Positions 43,484-53,055 of a stretch of DNA of 64,000 nucleotides are shown in pieces. The stretch is from Stieleria sp. JC731 (GTDB lineage Bacteria > Planctomycetota > Planctomycetia > Pirellulales > Pirellulaceae), in NCBI RefSeq assembly GCF_020966635.1, contig NZ_JAJKFQ010000011.1:868001-932000 (forward strand), given 5' to 3'. The notes below the pieces were generated by a model. It did not search any database and was not told the origin of the DNA. It saw only the letters and a program-made list of their open reading frames with translations. Both the position numbers and the translations under genes were made by a program. Within the stretch, counting starts at the first letter, position 1; each line of letters begins with the position of its first letter.

Positions 43484-43860
43484 TCGTCACCCCAATAGCG
43501 AGCTTTTTCTGGGATGATCCAGCGAACACCGCCTCGTGGGTCTGACACGTCATCTTTCCATCTTGGAATGACATGAATGTGAGCGTGCATCACCGTTTGC
43601 CCCGCCGCCTCTCCATCGTTTAGGCCGATGTTGAAACCATCGGGATGAAACGTCTCTTCAAGTTGCTTCCTAGTTTCTGCAACCAACTGCCATAACTCGG
43701 CCAGAGTATTGCTTGGCAGATCATAGACGCTTGCGACGTGCTGTCTTGGGACAACGAGTGAGTGCCCTTCCGACACTGGATAGCCGTCCCACAACACCAT
43801 CGCATTGTCGGTTTCTAGCCAGACATCAATCGGTTTGCAGAAGGGACAGTCCTGTTTCAT
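43480..43860 (-). CDS. HIT-family nucleotide hydrolase/transferase
   Basis: 126 aa from ATG 43860 (GTG 43875 possible). Zinc-like CPFC at the start, GHSLVVPRQHV, and the histidine triad MHAHIHVIPR (His92, 94, 96). HIT proteins cleave dinucleoside polyphosphates or AMP-adducts. It is coupled to the HNH gene by ATGA, so the pair may act together, for instance in nucleotide-signal control of the nuclease. Confidence 0.88.
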   Translation of the reverse strand: MKQDCPFCKPIDVWLETDNAMVLWDGYPVSEGHSLVVPRQHVASVYDLPSNTLAELWQLVAETRKQLEETFHPDGFNIGLNDGEAAGQTVMHAHIHVIPRWKDDVSDPRGGVRWIIPEKARYWGDE

Positions 43861-43926
43861 GCTCACGCTGCTCACGGTGCGGATCGAGATCGCATCATTC
43901 TTTCATCTCAATAGAGGAGATCAATT

Positions 43927-44154
43927 ATGGCAGATTTGAACCTACTTACCGAGGACGTAATCTCGTTAACGGAAGCACGCAATTTCTTGCCCGAAGTCAG
44001 AGGCCAAAAACGTCCGCATGTCAGTACCGTGTGGCGTTGGTCGCTCCGTGGTGTCGGTGGCGTGAAATTGGAGACTGTGAAAATCGGATCTCGAATCGTA
44101 ACCAGCAAACAGGCAGTTACACGCTTCATTGCAGCGACTACCGAGTCTCGATAG
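43927..44154 (+). CDS. DUF1580 protein (small DNA-binding-like)
   Basis: 75 aa. Pattern VISLTEARNFLPEVRGQKRP, VSTVWRWSLRGVGGVKLETVKIGSRIVTSKQAVTRF is the DUF1580 family, found almost only in Planctomycetes and resembling MerR/excisionase folds. Likely a regulator or excision factor. GAGGAG precedes the ATG. Confidence 0.82.
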   Translation: MADLNLLTEDVISLTEARNFLPEVRGQKRPHVSTVWRWSLRGVGGVKLETVKIGSRIVTSKQAVTRFIAATTESR

Positions 44155-44201
44155 TAGCAGCATTGTGATGATTCTTTCTGACACCAAAAATGGAGACCGA
44201 C

Positions 44202-44528
44202 ATGGCTATCGATGTATTCAATGAGGAAGTTGTGTCCTTTGCCGAAGCTGCGAAGCGATTGCCGAAAATACGGAACGGCAAGAAACTTCACTTGTCCACC
44301 CTGTTCCGATGGGCACAAGCAGGCAAGATCGCCAACGATGGCATGAGAGTTCGACTTGAGACAATTCAAGTTGGTGGGACCAGATGTACGAGCCTTGAAG
44401 CGTTGCAGCGTTTCTTTGATCGGCTGACTGGAGAAGTCGAGGTCATAACGCCACCGTCTACGATAAAACGGGAGTGGCTACGGCGACAGAGAGAAGCTGA
44501 GGAATACCTCGACAGGGAACTGGGTTGA
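44202..44528 (+). CDS. Second DUF1580 protein
   Basis: 108 aa from ATG 44202 with GGAG 7 nt before. Same pattern as its neighbour (VSFAEAAKRLPKIRNGKK...STLFRWAQAGKI...TSLEALQRFFDRLTG) plus a basic C-terminal helix (IKREWLRRQREAEEYLDREL). A tandem pair of paralogues only 47 nt apart. The following 217 nt hold no gene I can support. Confidence 0.8.
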   Translation: MAIDVFNEEVVSFAEAAKRLPKIRNGKKLHLSTLFRWAQAGKIANDGMRVRLETIQVGGTRCTSLEALQRFFDRLTGEVEVITPPSTIKREWLRRQREAEEYLDRELG

Positions 44529-44745
44529 AGGTTCTGTACCGCACAGCATTTGCAACAATAAACTGATTGTGGTTCAAGTCCTCGTGCTGGCGGGGTGTTC
44601 TGCTCCTTCGTTGCCCCCGTTGGACAGTCGCCTCGTTGGCTTTCCCTTTTACGCCGCCTGAATGGATATACGGTAATGGCATTTGCCCGTGATGTGCAGA
44701 AGGGCATTTGGGGTCGATTTTTGAATTGCCTGCGCCACTTCAGGT

Positions 44746-45438
44746 TCAACGCACCGAACTCATCAAGCTCATCGGCGGATAGCACATGATTCCCCAATCT
44801 TCGTCGGCACCTTGGTTAATCCAAACGAGAAGGAAAGATCGGATTAGATGATCCATCATCTGGGAGCTACGTCGGATTGACCTGCGATTGAGTCGGCTGT
44901 TGTAAGTTGCGGCCCCATGGACGAGTTGGCATCGCAGCAGATATACCCGCACAATCAAGCGATCAAGAATCAGCGTCCAGCACCCTTCCAAGTACCACGT
45001 CCGAGCGTCAAACTTGGTTTTCCGTGATCGTTTTGCCCGCTTGTCATTCGGTTCCCGCCAGAAGTATCTGCTCAGATACTCGTCGTCAAAGATCGTCATG
45101 ACGAGAGGTTTATTGTCCATCAAAACATCGGTGACGATTTTGTCTTTGTCGAGCGACAGTATTCTGTCAACAAAATGCCGCCAGCAAACATGATCGGAAA
45201 CCGGCTCCTTTGCCCCCTCATCCCATTGGCCGTAGAGGGCATTGAATGCAATCCATTGGCTCATCAACACCAAATCGAGATCGTCACTTCCATCCGCCTG
45301 CTCCGCCCGTTGCAACCAACTACAGGCTCGATGAAACCGGACGGTCGTTGGGTGCCCCGACCGTCCTGCGTTCAATCGCTCCTTGTGCGGTTTCCATCGT
45401 CGCCGTAGGTCTCGAACCGATTTTCCTGCAATACTCAT
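44746..45438 (-). CDS. HEPN-domain protein (possible RNase)
   Basis: 230 aa, helical. The HEPN signature is YLLRCQLVHGAAT with R169-x4-H174, as in RNase-type HEPN toxins and sensors. An earlier helix has LVLMSQWIAFNALYGQW, also usual for this group. It stands alone with no antitoxin partner next to it, so a solitary defence RNase or a remnant of a larger system. Confidence 0.75.
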   Translation of the reverse strand: MSIAGKSVRDLRRRWKPHKERLNAGRSGHPTTVRFHRACSWLQRAEQADGSDDLDLVLMSQWIAFNALYGQWDEGAKEPVSDHVCWRHFVDRILSLDKDKIVTDVLMDNKPLVMTIFDDEYLSRYFWREPNDKRAKRSRKTKFDARTWYLEGCWTLILDRLIVRVYLLRCQLVHGAATYNSRLNRRSIRRSSQMMDHLIRSFLLVWINQGADEDWGIMCYPPMSLMSSVR

Positions 45439-45747
45439 CGAAAAACTTCGTCATTGCTCTCCACTGCCTGCCTTACGAATAGCATAGTCGAAGATTATTT
45501 AGAGATGAAAGGTTGCCTTTGTTGCTTTCTGCTTTTACGAACTGAACTCGCACATCGGAATTGTCCTGGTAGAACAAGCACACGCTTGTTAGGGACATTC
45601 TGTGTTCCGCTATTCCGTACAATGCGTTCAATGTCAAATGTTGGCAGCCGCCGGTAGGGCAAATTCAATATTTCAGGGCCCGGCAGTTTGAAACTTTTCC
45701 AGTCTCTCGGTAAAGATTCAATTGCTGGTTGATCAAAATTAGCATCA
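45439..45747. other. Divergent gap before the PLD unit
   Basis: About 310 bases; an open minus-strand frame (45495-45797) overlaps the next gene and has no support. A perfect 7-bp palindrome AACAAGC-ACAC-GCTTGTT lies at 45573-45590. Promoters for both flanking genes are expected here. Confidence 0.45.
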
Positions 45748-47502
45748 ATGGCGAAGAAGAAGCAGAAAGCAACAAGACAACTCTTGCGGTGGAGCAAGAG
45801 CGTTCCAGCGTCGGAAGTTCAAGACCCGCTGGGCCTCGGCCTTCGTGGTTCGACTCGACTCGCCAGCCGCCTAATGTTCTGCATTACATCGATCACGCCG
45901 AGGGCTCGCTACTTCTCGTACATCCCGTGGTGCATATACAACTTCCAGAAATACGAGCGAGGACAGGCTTACGCTCTCGGATTGCGTGACGCCATCAAAC
46001 TCCGAGAAGCGGCACTCACACTTGCCTGCGTGCTTCATCACGAAGGCCACCCGTGCGACGGTGGCGGTCTGGTTGGATCAAACAAGGCCAGCAATTGGAA
46101 AGATGAGCAGGGTGAAGCAAACTTTAAGAAGTTGAATTTCGCAAAAGTTCCGGCAATGGATGCCTACTACAACTCGCTTGTAAATCTCGGCTGCTTCATT
46201 AGCGATGAGCAGCGTGAAGCTGTAGACGAAGAAGCGGAGGATCTTGAACTTACCTTTGATGACATTGAGTTGTCACCGCTTGGACTTGAGTTGGCGAAAG
46301 GCTACGACTCACTCATTGGAAAACTTGAATCCGTTCGGAGCGTATCGACAAGGCACCGAAAATGTTCGGTGAACAGTCTTCGAGAGTGGGGTAAGCGTGG
46401 TGGTCTGTGCGAACTGACGGATTCAGCGGCACCCGATCAGCCGTTGCTGCAAGACATGTTCTTCGGCAAGTCGAGTACAAAGGAAAACTCGCACAGCGTT
46501 CGCAACCGTTCGCTTGTCCTGATCCTTGAGTTGTGCCGACAGTTGAGCACAGATGAATGGTCGCTGACTGAAGAACACTTCGGGATGGCCACCTACTACG
46601 GAGAGGTAGTCAGCGATGAAGGTGATCGCTTAGGCGTCGAATGGCCCAACAGCATTCAAGACATTGCTCTCCGTTGGCGAATGTTTTACTTCCACCATTT
46701 CATGGCAGTTGCGTTGGAGGGGATGTTCTCTTGGCTGGTCACGAACTTATCTGACAAGGGAATCGGTGGAGCCACAACGGATGAGCTTTCATCCATGTTG
46801 AACGAAGCCACCGTCAATCGAGAACTGAACACATTTCTTGACTGCAATCTGTCAGGTCCATTCGGCAAAACAATGCCCGCAGAATTCTTCAATCAGTTTG
46901 GTATCAACATTACTTCGTTGGATGAAGAAGCGAGCCAACAACTTGACGAAGCGATTCGGCCAGCCAGCAGGGTAGCCGAGCACTGGCTGGAAGAGGCGAT
47001 AAGAAATCGCCGCTTCCTGTATGAGGCAACAGGTCTGGCAGTGCCAATGATTCTCTTTGCGCTAACTCTGGGTCGGTTTCGACGATGGAGTGGGACCGAC
47101 CATGGTAATTGGCTCGCCACAGCGGCAAATGATCCTTACCTCGACTTGGTTCCACCTGTTGTGTCACTCGGTCTGGAACGGCATTTTGGCCAGTGGTTCA
47201 CTTGTTCATGGTGCGACTTGGCAAGTTTCGTTTTGTCAAGGTACGTCGTCCAACAGCATCAGGCGATGGCTTATGAAAAGACGGCGAAAGGTGATCGGTG
47301 CCTCATTCAAGTCGATGGCCAGAAGGTTATAACGGACCATCCTCATGAAAAAATCGGGATTGGTAATCCTCGAATGGTCAGCGGCGTCCAAATACTGACC
47401 GATTTAGCACTGATGACAGAGGATGACGGCGGAATCACGCATCTTACCGAGCAAGGGCAAGACCTTCTTCAAGCCGAACTGAATGAACGAGGTGCTCAAT
47501 GA
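45748..47502 (+). CDS. Unknown 584-aa partner of the PLD nuclease
   Basis: No family recognised. The N-terminus is basic (MAKKKQKATRQLLRWSKS), then a conserved-looking segment with CITSITPRARYFSYIPWCIY, helical throughout, with a central SLVLILELCRQLST and HHFMAVALEGMFSWLVTNL. The C-terminal 90 residues look like a winged-helix tail (VSGVQILTDLALMTEDDGGITHL). It overlaps the PLD gene by 4 nt (ATGA), so it is presumably the sensor or DNA-recognition subunit. Confidence 0.6.
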   Translation: MAKKKQKATRQLLRWSKSVPASEVQDPLGLGLRGSTRLASRLMFCITSITPRARYFSYIPWCIYNFQKYERGQAYALGLRDAIKLREAALTLACVLHHEGHPCDGGGLVGSNKASNWKDEQGEANFKKLNFAKVPAMDAYYNSLVNLGCFISDEQREAVDEEAEDLELTFDDIELSPLGLELAKGYDSLIGKLESVRSVSTRHRKCSVNSLREWGKRGGLCELTDSAAPDQPLLQDMFFGKSSTKENSHSVRNRSLVLILELCRQLSTDEWSLTEEHFGMATYYGEVVSDEGDRLGVEWPNSIQDIALRWRMFYFHHFMAVALEGMFSWLVTNLSDKGIGGATTDELSSMLNEATVNRELNTFLDCNLSGPFGKTMPAEFFNQFGINITSLDEEASQQLDEAIRPASRVAEHWLEEAIRNRRFLYEATGLAVPMILFALTLGRFRRWSGTDHGNWLATAANDPYLDLVPPVVSLGLERHFGQWFTCSWCDLASFVLSRYVVQQHQAMAYEKTAKGDRCLIQVDGQKVITDHPHEKIGIGNPRMVSGVQILTDLALMTEDDGGITHLTEQGQDLLQAELNERGAQ

Positions 47503-49682
47503 AGTATCTCGATCACGCCTCTCTGCTAGAAGGCGACCCCGCCTATATCGCCCTCTTCTCAACATTTCAATTTGATCCTGACTTCTTCGAGCGACGGTTG
47601 CTGAAGTGTTCGACATTAAGAAAGGCACGGCGCATCGCAGTCTTTATGGATGGCAGGCAGTGGCAAGAACTGCTGCAACGAGATGTCCGAGCGAGACGAC
47701 TTAATCGACGTTATCTCGTCGTGCCCGTCCATCGAAGTCAGGGCGTCTTCCACCCGAAGCTGAACCTCCTCCTGACTGATAGTGGTGGTCAAATTCAATG
47801 TGGGAGCAACAATCTGACTCGCTCAGGATGCTCTAGCAATCTGGAGCTTCTCAACTCGATACCATTCGACTTTGATGAAGAAGACTCTGAAGCAATGCAA
47901 CTCGCTTCGGCTTCGTTGAAGTTCTTCCAGCGTGCAGCCCATGACACGGATGCTGAAGTTGGGCGTATCGCATCAGACTGGCTTTCTGAAACTCAACAGG
48001 ACCACAGATGGTTGAAAGAGTACGAGGAGGCATCAGACGACCAGCAACTTCGACTTGTCCATACCTACGATGGACCGATCTGGAGTTCAGTCGAACAATC
48101 AATCGGAAAAACGCCGCCGAAGAAGTTCTTCATTGTCTCTCCATTCCATGATAAAGATGGAGGCATCTGCAAAAGATTGTCGCAGCAATGGCCCGGTTCA
48201 CAGGTCGAGATGCTTGTCCAGCAGGGCTACACGAACTTGCCAGTGGCTCCCTTGCGAGACCTCCCGGCATTCAAGCTCTCCGAAATACATAACTCGACAG
48301 GTAAGGATGCGTCTCGTCGTGTTCATGCAAAACTGTTTGCTTGGCAGTCCAGGACAGGCGGTGGGTGCGTGGTCGGGAGTGCGAACTTTACGTCGGCTGC
48401 ATTTGAAGGAAGAAATATTGAGGCGTGTTTGCTGATGCACGAGTCGAATGACCATATCGAACAACTGTTTGACCAAGACCTCTCGAAACGCCCTTTGCCC
48501 CTCGATGAGTTCGACCCCGGCTCTGATGAATCGCCCGAACCGACTGAAACCGAGACAAAAAGTCTGAGGCTCCAGTCGGCGATTTTGAGAGATCCAGAAC
48601 ATCTGCGAGTTACCTTTACACATTCACTTGGAAACGAAGTCGTAAAGCTTCGTCTTGCTATCCGCACGCCCGGTGAAAAACTACCCCGGAAAACGCTTGC
48701 ACTGGCGCTAAAGGAAAACGCAACGGAAGACCTCCTTCTGCCTGAAAACACTCTCGCTGACTGCAAGGCAACGATTTTGGCTTCGTTGGTCGCAGATCTT
48801 ACCAACGGTGAGCGGGTCGAAAGCCTTGCTGTGTGGATCGTTCAGGAGGACCAACTCACGCACGAACCGGGAGGAGGCTCGTCTACGTCGAAGAGCCGAA
48901 TCGAGGAAACGGGGGATGGGCTTCCGGAATACCTCGAAGAGCTTGGACAGCGTGACGGACCTGGTGCCATTGCGGAGTACCTTCGTCATCTCAATATCCG
49001 TTTCAATGACGGAGCCGGGCGACGAGCGGGCAAGCGAAAATTCCGCATTCGCATCTCCGATCCCTTCCAGAGCGACATAGCTCCAGACTGGTTGCTCAAT
49101 GCGAAGCGAGAAGCCGACCAAGTTGAACAGGCAATTTATGACTTCGTGGAACGTCACATCAAGAAGAAACTCAAGAAGCACTCCGAGCGTGGCAACATCA
49201 ACGGGATGGAAAACTTCCTCGACATCTTCACAACCTTGGTGAAAGTGCTGTACCGGTGGTACAAGTTGGATGTTGTTAAGCGTGGCCATCTGATCGGCAA
49301 ACTCGTCACCATGCTCGAAGTTGCCACCAGCGGAAAAGACACCGAGAAGGAGTGGTTTGACGGCTACCTGTATTCCGTCTACGACAGCATCAGTGGCGAC
49401 GTTGATCTGTTGCAGGAGGTCTGCACTGAGAACAACTACTGCGGTGAAATCTATGCGGCGCTGCTGATCGTTCAGATGGTCCGGTATCAGCCGGGAGAAG
49501 TCCTCTACGGCAAGGAAATCAAACGTCCCAAGCAGGCGCTTGAGATTCAGTCAAAAATGATTAGGGAAGCGGTCGCCGAATGTTATCTCAGGAAGCCATC
49601 GAGTGATGACGTGCGAAAGGCTTTAGAAAGCTATCGAATGCTCTCCGAGGAAGAGATCACAACTCTTCTCGCAGAACTTTGA
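47499..49682 (+). CDS. PLD-family phosphodiesterase/nuclease
   Basis: 727 aa. Two HKD-type half-sites: FHPKLNLLL with CGSNNLTRSG (His85, Lys87) and VHAKLFAW with VGSANFTSAAF (His276, Lys278). They make one active centre, as in PLD nucleases. The C-terminal 400 residues are unassigned, with a helical part AIYDFVERHIKKKLKKHSER. Coupled to the 584-aa protein; a two-gene defence unit is a fair inference. Confidence 0.85.
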   Translation: MKYLDHASLLEGDPAYIALFSTFQFDPDFFERRLLKCSTLRKARRIAVFMDGRQWQELLQRDVRARRLNRRYLVVPVHRSQGVFHPKLNLLLTDSGGQIQCGSNNLTRSGCSSNLELLNSIPFDFDEEDSEAMQLASASLKFFQRAAHDTDAEVGRIASDWLSETQQDHRWLKEYEEASDDQQLRLVHTYDGPIWSSVEQSIGKTPPKKFFIVSPFHDKDGGICKRLSQQWPGSQVEMLVQQGYTNLPVAPLRDLPAFKLSEIHNSTGKDASRRVHAKLFAWQSRTGGGCVVGSANFTSAAFEGRNIEACLLMHESNDHIEQLFDQDLSKRPLPLDEFDPGSDESPEPTETETKSLRLQSAILRDPEHLRVTFTHSLGNEVVKLRLAIRTPGEKLPRKTLALALKENATEDLLLPENTLADCKATILASLVADLTNGERVESLAVWIVQEDQLTHEPGGGSSTSKSRIEETGDGLPEYLEELGQRDGPGAIAEYLRHLNIRFNDGAGRRAGKRKFRIRISDPFQSDIAPDWLLNAKREADQVEQAIYDFVERHIKKKLKKHSERGNINGMENFLDIFTTLVKVLYRWYKLDVVKRGHLIGKLVTMLEVATSGKDTEKEWFDGYLYSVYDSISGDVDLLQEVCTENNYCGEIYAALLIVQMVRYQPGEVLYGKEIKRPKQALEIQSKMIREAVAECYLRKPSSDDVRKALESYRMLSEEEITTLLAEL

Positions 49683-49738
49683 GCAATTGAATACCGCTTT
49701 GAAAACGTCCGAACCATCTATGCGAAACTAAACCTGCC

Positions 49739-50932
49739 ATGCCTAAAACAATCCCTGACGGACTGACCAAGGATCATGTGCTCCTCGCTCTGAAAGATCT
49801 GGATGAGGGAATCCAACATGAATTTGGTGATGCGACTGGATACCAACTCGTCCATGAAGGCAAAGCATACGCACCAAAGGCTGTTGTGGGAATTGCATTT
49901 CGCCATTTGACCGGCACCATACTCGACCACGGTGAGTTCAGCGGCGGCGAAAAGAAGGGTCAAGCGAACTACGTTCTTCGAGGTCTAGGCTTCTCCGTCG
50001 AACCAATCCAGCCAGCCACGTCCGACGCCTTCATCACGAGTCGTGGCTATTCGATCCCCGAAGACTGGGAGGAGTTTGAACAGGCGTTCTGGTTCAACAT
50101 GTGGCAGAAACGCATGTGGCCATACTACGAGGTCGAAGCCGGGCATATGCTGTTTTGGTACGACTCGCAGTCTCAACGTATTGTCTGGAAATCAGTGGTC
50201 AGCGATCTTGACAAGTTCGAGTATGAGAGGAAGCAAGACTTGCGTGACCGTCTAATTGAACGATTTGGAGAAGATCCGGCGACAGATCCCTATTACGCTG
50301 ACAAGGCAGAAAAGGGCTACTGCATTGCGTTCAAGGTGACGCCGCTACAAAAGGTAGAACTGCCGAAGCCGGATGGTTTCAAATTCCCGCAGGGTGGTTG
50401 GCTTCGGGGAAATGACGAAGCCGCCAAGGAGTGGCTGTCGCTTGTTGCGAACCTCGATGGATTATTTTCCGACGAGATTCAGACCGTCTCGTCCAATCTG
50501 GCTGCAGAAGGATACTTTGATCCCACCGACGCTACAGACGAACGGCAGCGCAGGCTCCGTGAGATTGTCCAACGGCGAGGCCAGCCTCAGTTCCGAAAAG
50601 AGTTGCTGAAAGCGTATGGAGAGCGATGTGCAGTTACGGGTTGTGATGTGGTTCAGGCTTTGGAGGCCGCACATATTCGTCCGTTCTTAGGCGACCAATC
50701 GAATCACGTCACGAACGGTGTCTTGCTCCGTGCGGACATTCACACGTTGTTTGACCTGCAAATGATTGGCGTCGAACCCGGCACCCTAAAGGTTAAAATA
50801 TCGGACTCGCTGGTCGGATCTTCCTTTGAAGAATTGAACGGACGTGCCCTGTCAGTACCAAGCAACGAAGCCTTGAGACCCTCGGAAGCCGCAATCGAAG
50901 CCCGGTGGAAGATCTTCGAGGAGACACAGTAA
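49739..50932 (+). CDS. ScoMcrA-like HNH endonuclease (type IV restriction-like)
   Basis: 397 aa. The N-terminal head (1-95) has YQLVHEGKAYAPKAVVGIAF and QANYVLRGLGF, as in ScoMcrA-type enzymes that read modified DNA. The middle EVE-like region (about 95-230) has FWFNMWQKRMWPYYEVEAG...LFWYDSQ. The C-terminal HNH is CAVTGCDVVQALEAAHIRPF, NGVLLRADIHTLFD. Likely cleaves phage DNA carrying modified bases or backbone. Single-gene unit. Confidence 0.82.
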   Translation: MPKTIPDGLTKDHVLLALKDLDEGIQHEFGDATGYQLVHEGKAYAPKAVVGIAFRHLTGTILDHGEFSGGEKKGQANYVLRGLGFSVEPIQPATSDAFITSRGYSIPEDWEEFEQAFWFNMWQKRMWPYYEVEAGHMLFWYDSQSQRIVWKSVVSDLDKFEYERKQDLRDRLIERFGEDPATDPYYADKAEKGYCIAFKVTPLQKVELPKPDGFKFPQGGWLRGNDEAAKEWLSLVANLDGLFSDEIQTVSSNLAAEGYFDPTDATDERQRRLREIVQRRGQPQFRKELLKAYGERCAVTGCDVVQALEAAHIRPFLGDQSNHVTNGVLLRADIHTLFDLQMIGVEPGTLKVKISDSLVGSSFEELNGRALSVPSNEALRPSEAAIEARWKIFEETQ

Positions 50933-50959
50933 TCGTCACGGATAGAAGTACCAAACTAA

Positions 50960-51220
50960 CTACATAATCCCTGTCAGCAACAGACTGACCACGATACAGG
51001 TTACAACCGGGAAATAGAGCTTGAAGTTTTCGCCCTCAATTCGAATGTCACCGGGCAATTTGCCCAGCCATGGAATCGACGGTGAAAGCAACCAAACCCC
51101 TCCGATGCCAACGATGATCAAGCAAGGAGGATCCACGCCGGATTCTGCATCACTTCTTCTTTTCGGTCTTCTTCTTGGCTTGCGTTTTCTGCTTCTGCAA
51201 CTTCTCTTGCAGATGGGCAA
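50960..51220 (-). CDS. DUF2905 membrane protein
   Basis: The C-terminal part has the DUF2905 pattern: LIIVGIGGVWLL, PWLGKLPGDIRIEGENFKLYFP and a final membrane span VVTCIVVSLLLTGIM. The first 28 codons are strongly basic and unlike the family; a GTG at 51136 would give a 58-aa protein of normal size. Two membrane spans. A common small inner-membrane protein of unknown role. Confidence 0.65.
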   Translation of the reverse strand: MPICKRSCRSRKRKPRRRPKRRSDAESGVDPPCLIIVGIGGVWLLSPSIPWLGKLPGDIRIEGENFKLYFPVVTCIVVSLLLTGIM

Positions 51221-51345
51221 ACTTGCTGGCTGGGTTACGGGCGGTTTATTGTCTGCTTTTGACCATGATTGTTATCCTCCCTGCAATTCTACCGGGAGCA
51301 AATCGGGCGGTGTAGAATGCGATCCGATTAAACATGGAGAGCCAA

Positions 51346-52203
51346 ATGATGATTTCACGACGACAATTCTGTGCAGCAGTCGGAACGACGATTGCCGCAG
51401 CCAATCCATGTCTCTTTGCCGCTGATAAGAAACCGAAACCACTGAGCGTCATCGCCTACAACATCTACGGCCTAACCGGCTGGCCCAAACAGAGGACGCT
51501 CGCAAAGAAAGCCGTCGCCGAAGGCCAGATGGCCAAACGCCTTACGATGGAATTGGCACTCTACGAGCCGGATATTGTCAACTTCTCCGAATCCCCCAGC
51601 GAGGAATTGACCAAAGAAGTCGCCGAATTGCTGGGAATGAAGCACGTCCGATTTCCCAGCGGTGGCAACTGGCCGGGCACGCTCCTGAGCAAGTTCGAGA
51701 TCACTGAATCTCAGAATGCGCCTATGAGGGGCCAACGGCCCAAAGAGGTTTTTACTCGACACTGGGGCCGAGCCACAGTGAGATTGCCCAGCGGCGAATC
51801 ATTCATCGTTCACTCGGCTCACTTATACCCGACTGCCGATCCAGAAATCCGATTGAAAGAAATTCGGGCGATGATCGAATCGATGAAGCCGGATCTCGAT
51901 GCTGGAAAGTCAATGCTATTGATCGGTGATCTCAACCACGGTCCCGAGACCGAAGAATACAAACTTTGGATCGAAGCCGGTTGGGTGGATACGTTCGCCA
52001 AGGTCGGCAAAGGCGAAGGGCCGACGATCAAAGCCGATATTCCAAAATGGCGCATCGATTATGTCATGGCCGCTGGTCCGATTGCGGATCGGGTGACTGA
52101 ATCGAGGCCGTTATTTGAAGGGGCGTTCCGTTTGAACATCGACGACAAGGAATCCTTTGCGTTGAGTGATCACTTGCCGCAGTTTGCAATATTCGGGCGG
52201 TAA
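51346..52203 (+). CDS. Exported EEP-family nuclease/phosphatase (Tat signal)
   Basis: 285 aa from ATG 51346, GGAGAG 4 nt before. A twin-arginine signal SRRQFCAAVGTTIAAA is visible. Fold motifs: VIAYNIYGL, NFSESPS, VHSAHLYP, LIGDLNHGP, WRIDYVMAA and LSDHLPQFA. A second exported EEP protein of the island, only distantly alike to the one at 39289. Substrate unknown. Confidence 0.8.
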   Translation: MMISRRQFCAAVGTTIAAANPCLFAADKKPKPLSVIAYNIYGLTGWPKQRTLAKKAVAEGQMAKRLTMELALYEPDIVNFSESPSEELTKEVAELLGMKHVRFPSGGNWPGTLLSKFEITESQNAPMRGQRPKEVFTRHWGRATVRLPSGESFIVHSAHLYPTADPEIRLKEIRAMIESMKPDLDAGKSMLLIGDLNHGPETEEYKLWIEAGWVDTFAKVGKGEGPTIKADIPKWRIDYVMAAGPIADRVTESRPLFEGAFRLNIDDKESFALSDHLPQFAIFGR

Positions 52204-52208
52204 TAGCT

Positions 52209-52562
52209 GTGCCGGATTCAATAGAACCATTCCTGACCCCATCTGAGATTGCGAAGCTGCTCAAGGTCTCCCCTGAAACCGTGATCGGTTGGATTCGCAA
52301 CGGGGAACTTCGAGCGGTAAATGTCGGCAGCGGAACTAGGCGATCAAGGTTCCGGGTCAGCAGGGAAAATCTCGATGAATTCTTGTGCTTGAGAGAAGTA
52401 CAACCTCCCGCTCCAAGGCAAAGAAGGCGGCGAAGAACAGAATCAACTCAAGGAGGACCAATTGACCCCGTTGAAGGAAAGAAACTGGCAAAGCAGGGGT
52501 TGGCAAGAGAGATTAGCGGCAAGTATTACCGAGTCGTGAATGGCGTAACCCAGTGGGTTTGA
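52209..52562 (+). CDS. Excisionase-type HTH protein
   Basis: 117 aa from GTG 52209. The HTH_17 pattern is FLTPSEIAKLLKVSPETVIGWIRNGELRAVNVG, then RFRVSRENLDEFL. The basic linker RQRRRRRTES precedes a short tail with YYRVVNGVTQWV. It is placed 5 nt after the EEP gene and 10 nt before the macro gene. A regulator or recombination directionality factor. Confidence 0.75.
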   Translation: MPDSIEPFLTPSEIAKLLKVSPETVIGWIRNGELRAVNVGSGTRRSRFRVSRENLDEFLCLREVQPPAPRQRRRRRTESTQGGPIDPVEGKKLAKQGLAREISGKYYRVVNGVTQWV

Positions 52563-52572
52563 GGACGATTCT

Positions 52573-53040
52573 TTGAACGTCAATGTCACCAAAGGCGACC
52601 TGCTCGACCAAGATGTGGACTTGATCGTCAATTCTTGGAATCGGAACATCATTCCGTGGTGGTTCTTGCTTCCTCAAGGCGTCTCGGGTGCGATCAAGAA
52701 GCGTGGTGGCACCACACCATTCAAGGAACTGGCGAAGCACGGGCCGATGCCACTGGGCTCAGCAATATTGACCTCAGCGGGGAAGCTCCCGTTCAAAGGC
52801 ATCATCCACGTCGCCGGAATCAACATTTTGTGGCGGGCCTCAGAACAGTCGATCCGTGATTCTGTTTGCAATGCAATCAGGATTGCTGAAGAGAATGGCT
52901 TTCTATCCATCGCCTTCCCCCTGATCGGAGCCGGTTCTGGTGGCTTCGATCAGGGGAGGGCAATAGGAATCATGCTGGACGAGACGCAAAACTTGGAATC
53001 GTCTCTGGAAGTGACGGTTGTTGAGTTCGCAAAACGATGA
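52573..53040 (+). CDS. Macro-domain (ADP-ribose-binding) protein
   Basis: 155 aa from TTG 52573. Macro-domain motifs: VTKGDLLDQDVDLIVNSWNRN, QGVSGAIKKRGG, LGSAILTSAGKLPFKGIIHVAG and AFPLIGAGSGGF. It binds or removes ADP-ribose; in defence islands macro domains counter or complete ADP-ribosylation systems. It follows the HTH gene closely. A NADAR remnant elsewhere in the island (39017) is a related theme. Confidence 0.85.
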   Translation: MNVNVTKGDLLDQDVDLIVNSWNRNIIPWWFLLPQGVSGAIKKRGGTTPFKELAKHGPMPLGSAILTSAGKLPFKGIIHVAGINILWRASEQSIRDSVCNAIRIAEENGFLSIAFPLIGAGSGGFDQGRAIGIMLDETQNLESSLEVTVVEFAKR

Positions 53041-53055
53041 GCGACAAAGACACGA

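Noticed and set aside
44560..44600. tRNA-like T-arm (GGTTCAAGTCC)
   Set aside because: No acceptor or anticodon arm can be built around it; a mismatch in the T-stem. At most an old att remnant.
45495..45797. Minus open frame of 100 codons
   Set aside because: It overlaps the start of the 45748 gene on the other strand and has no ribosome site.
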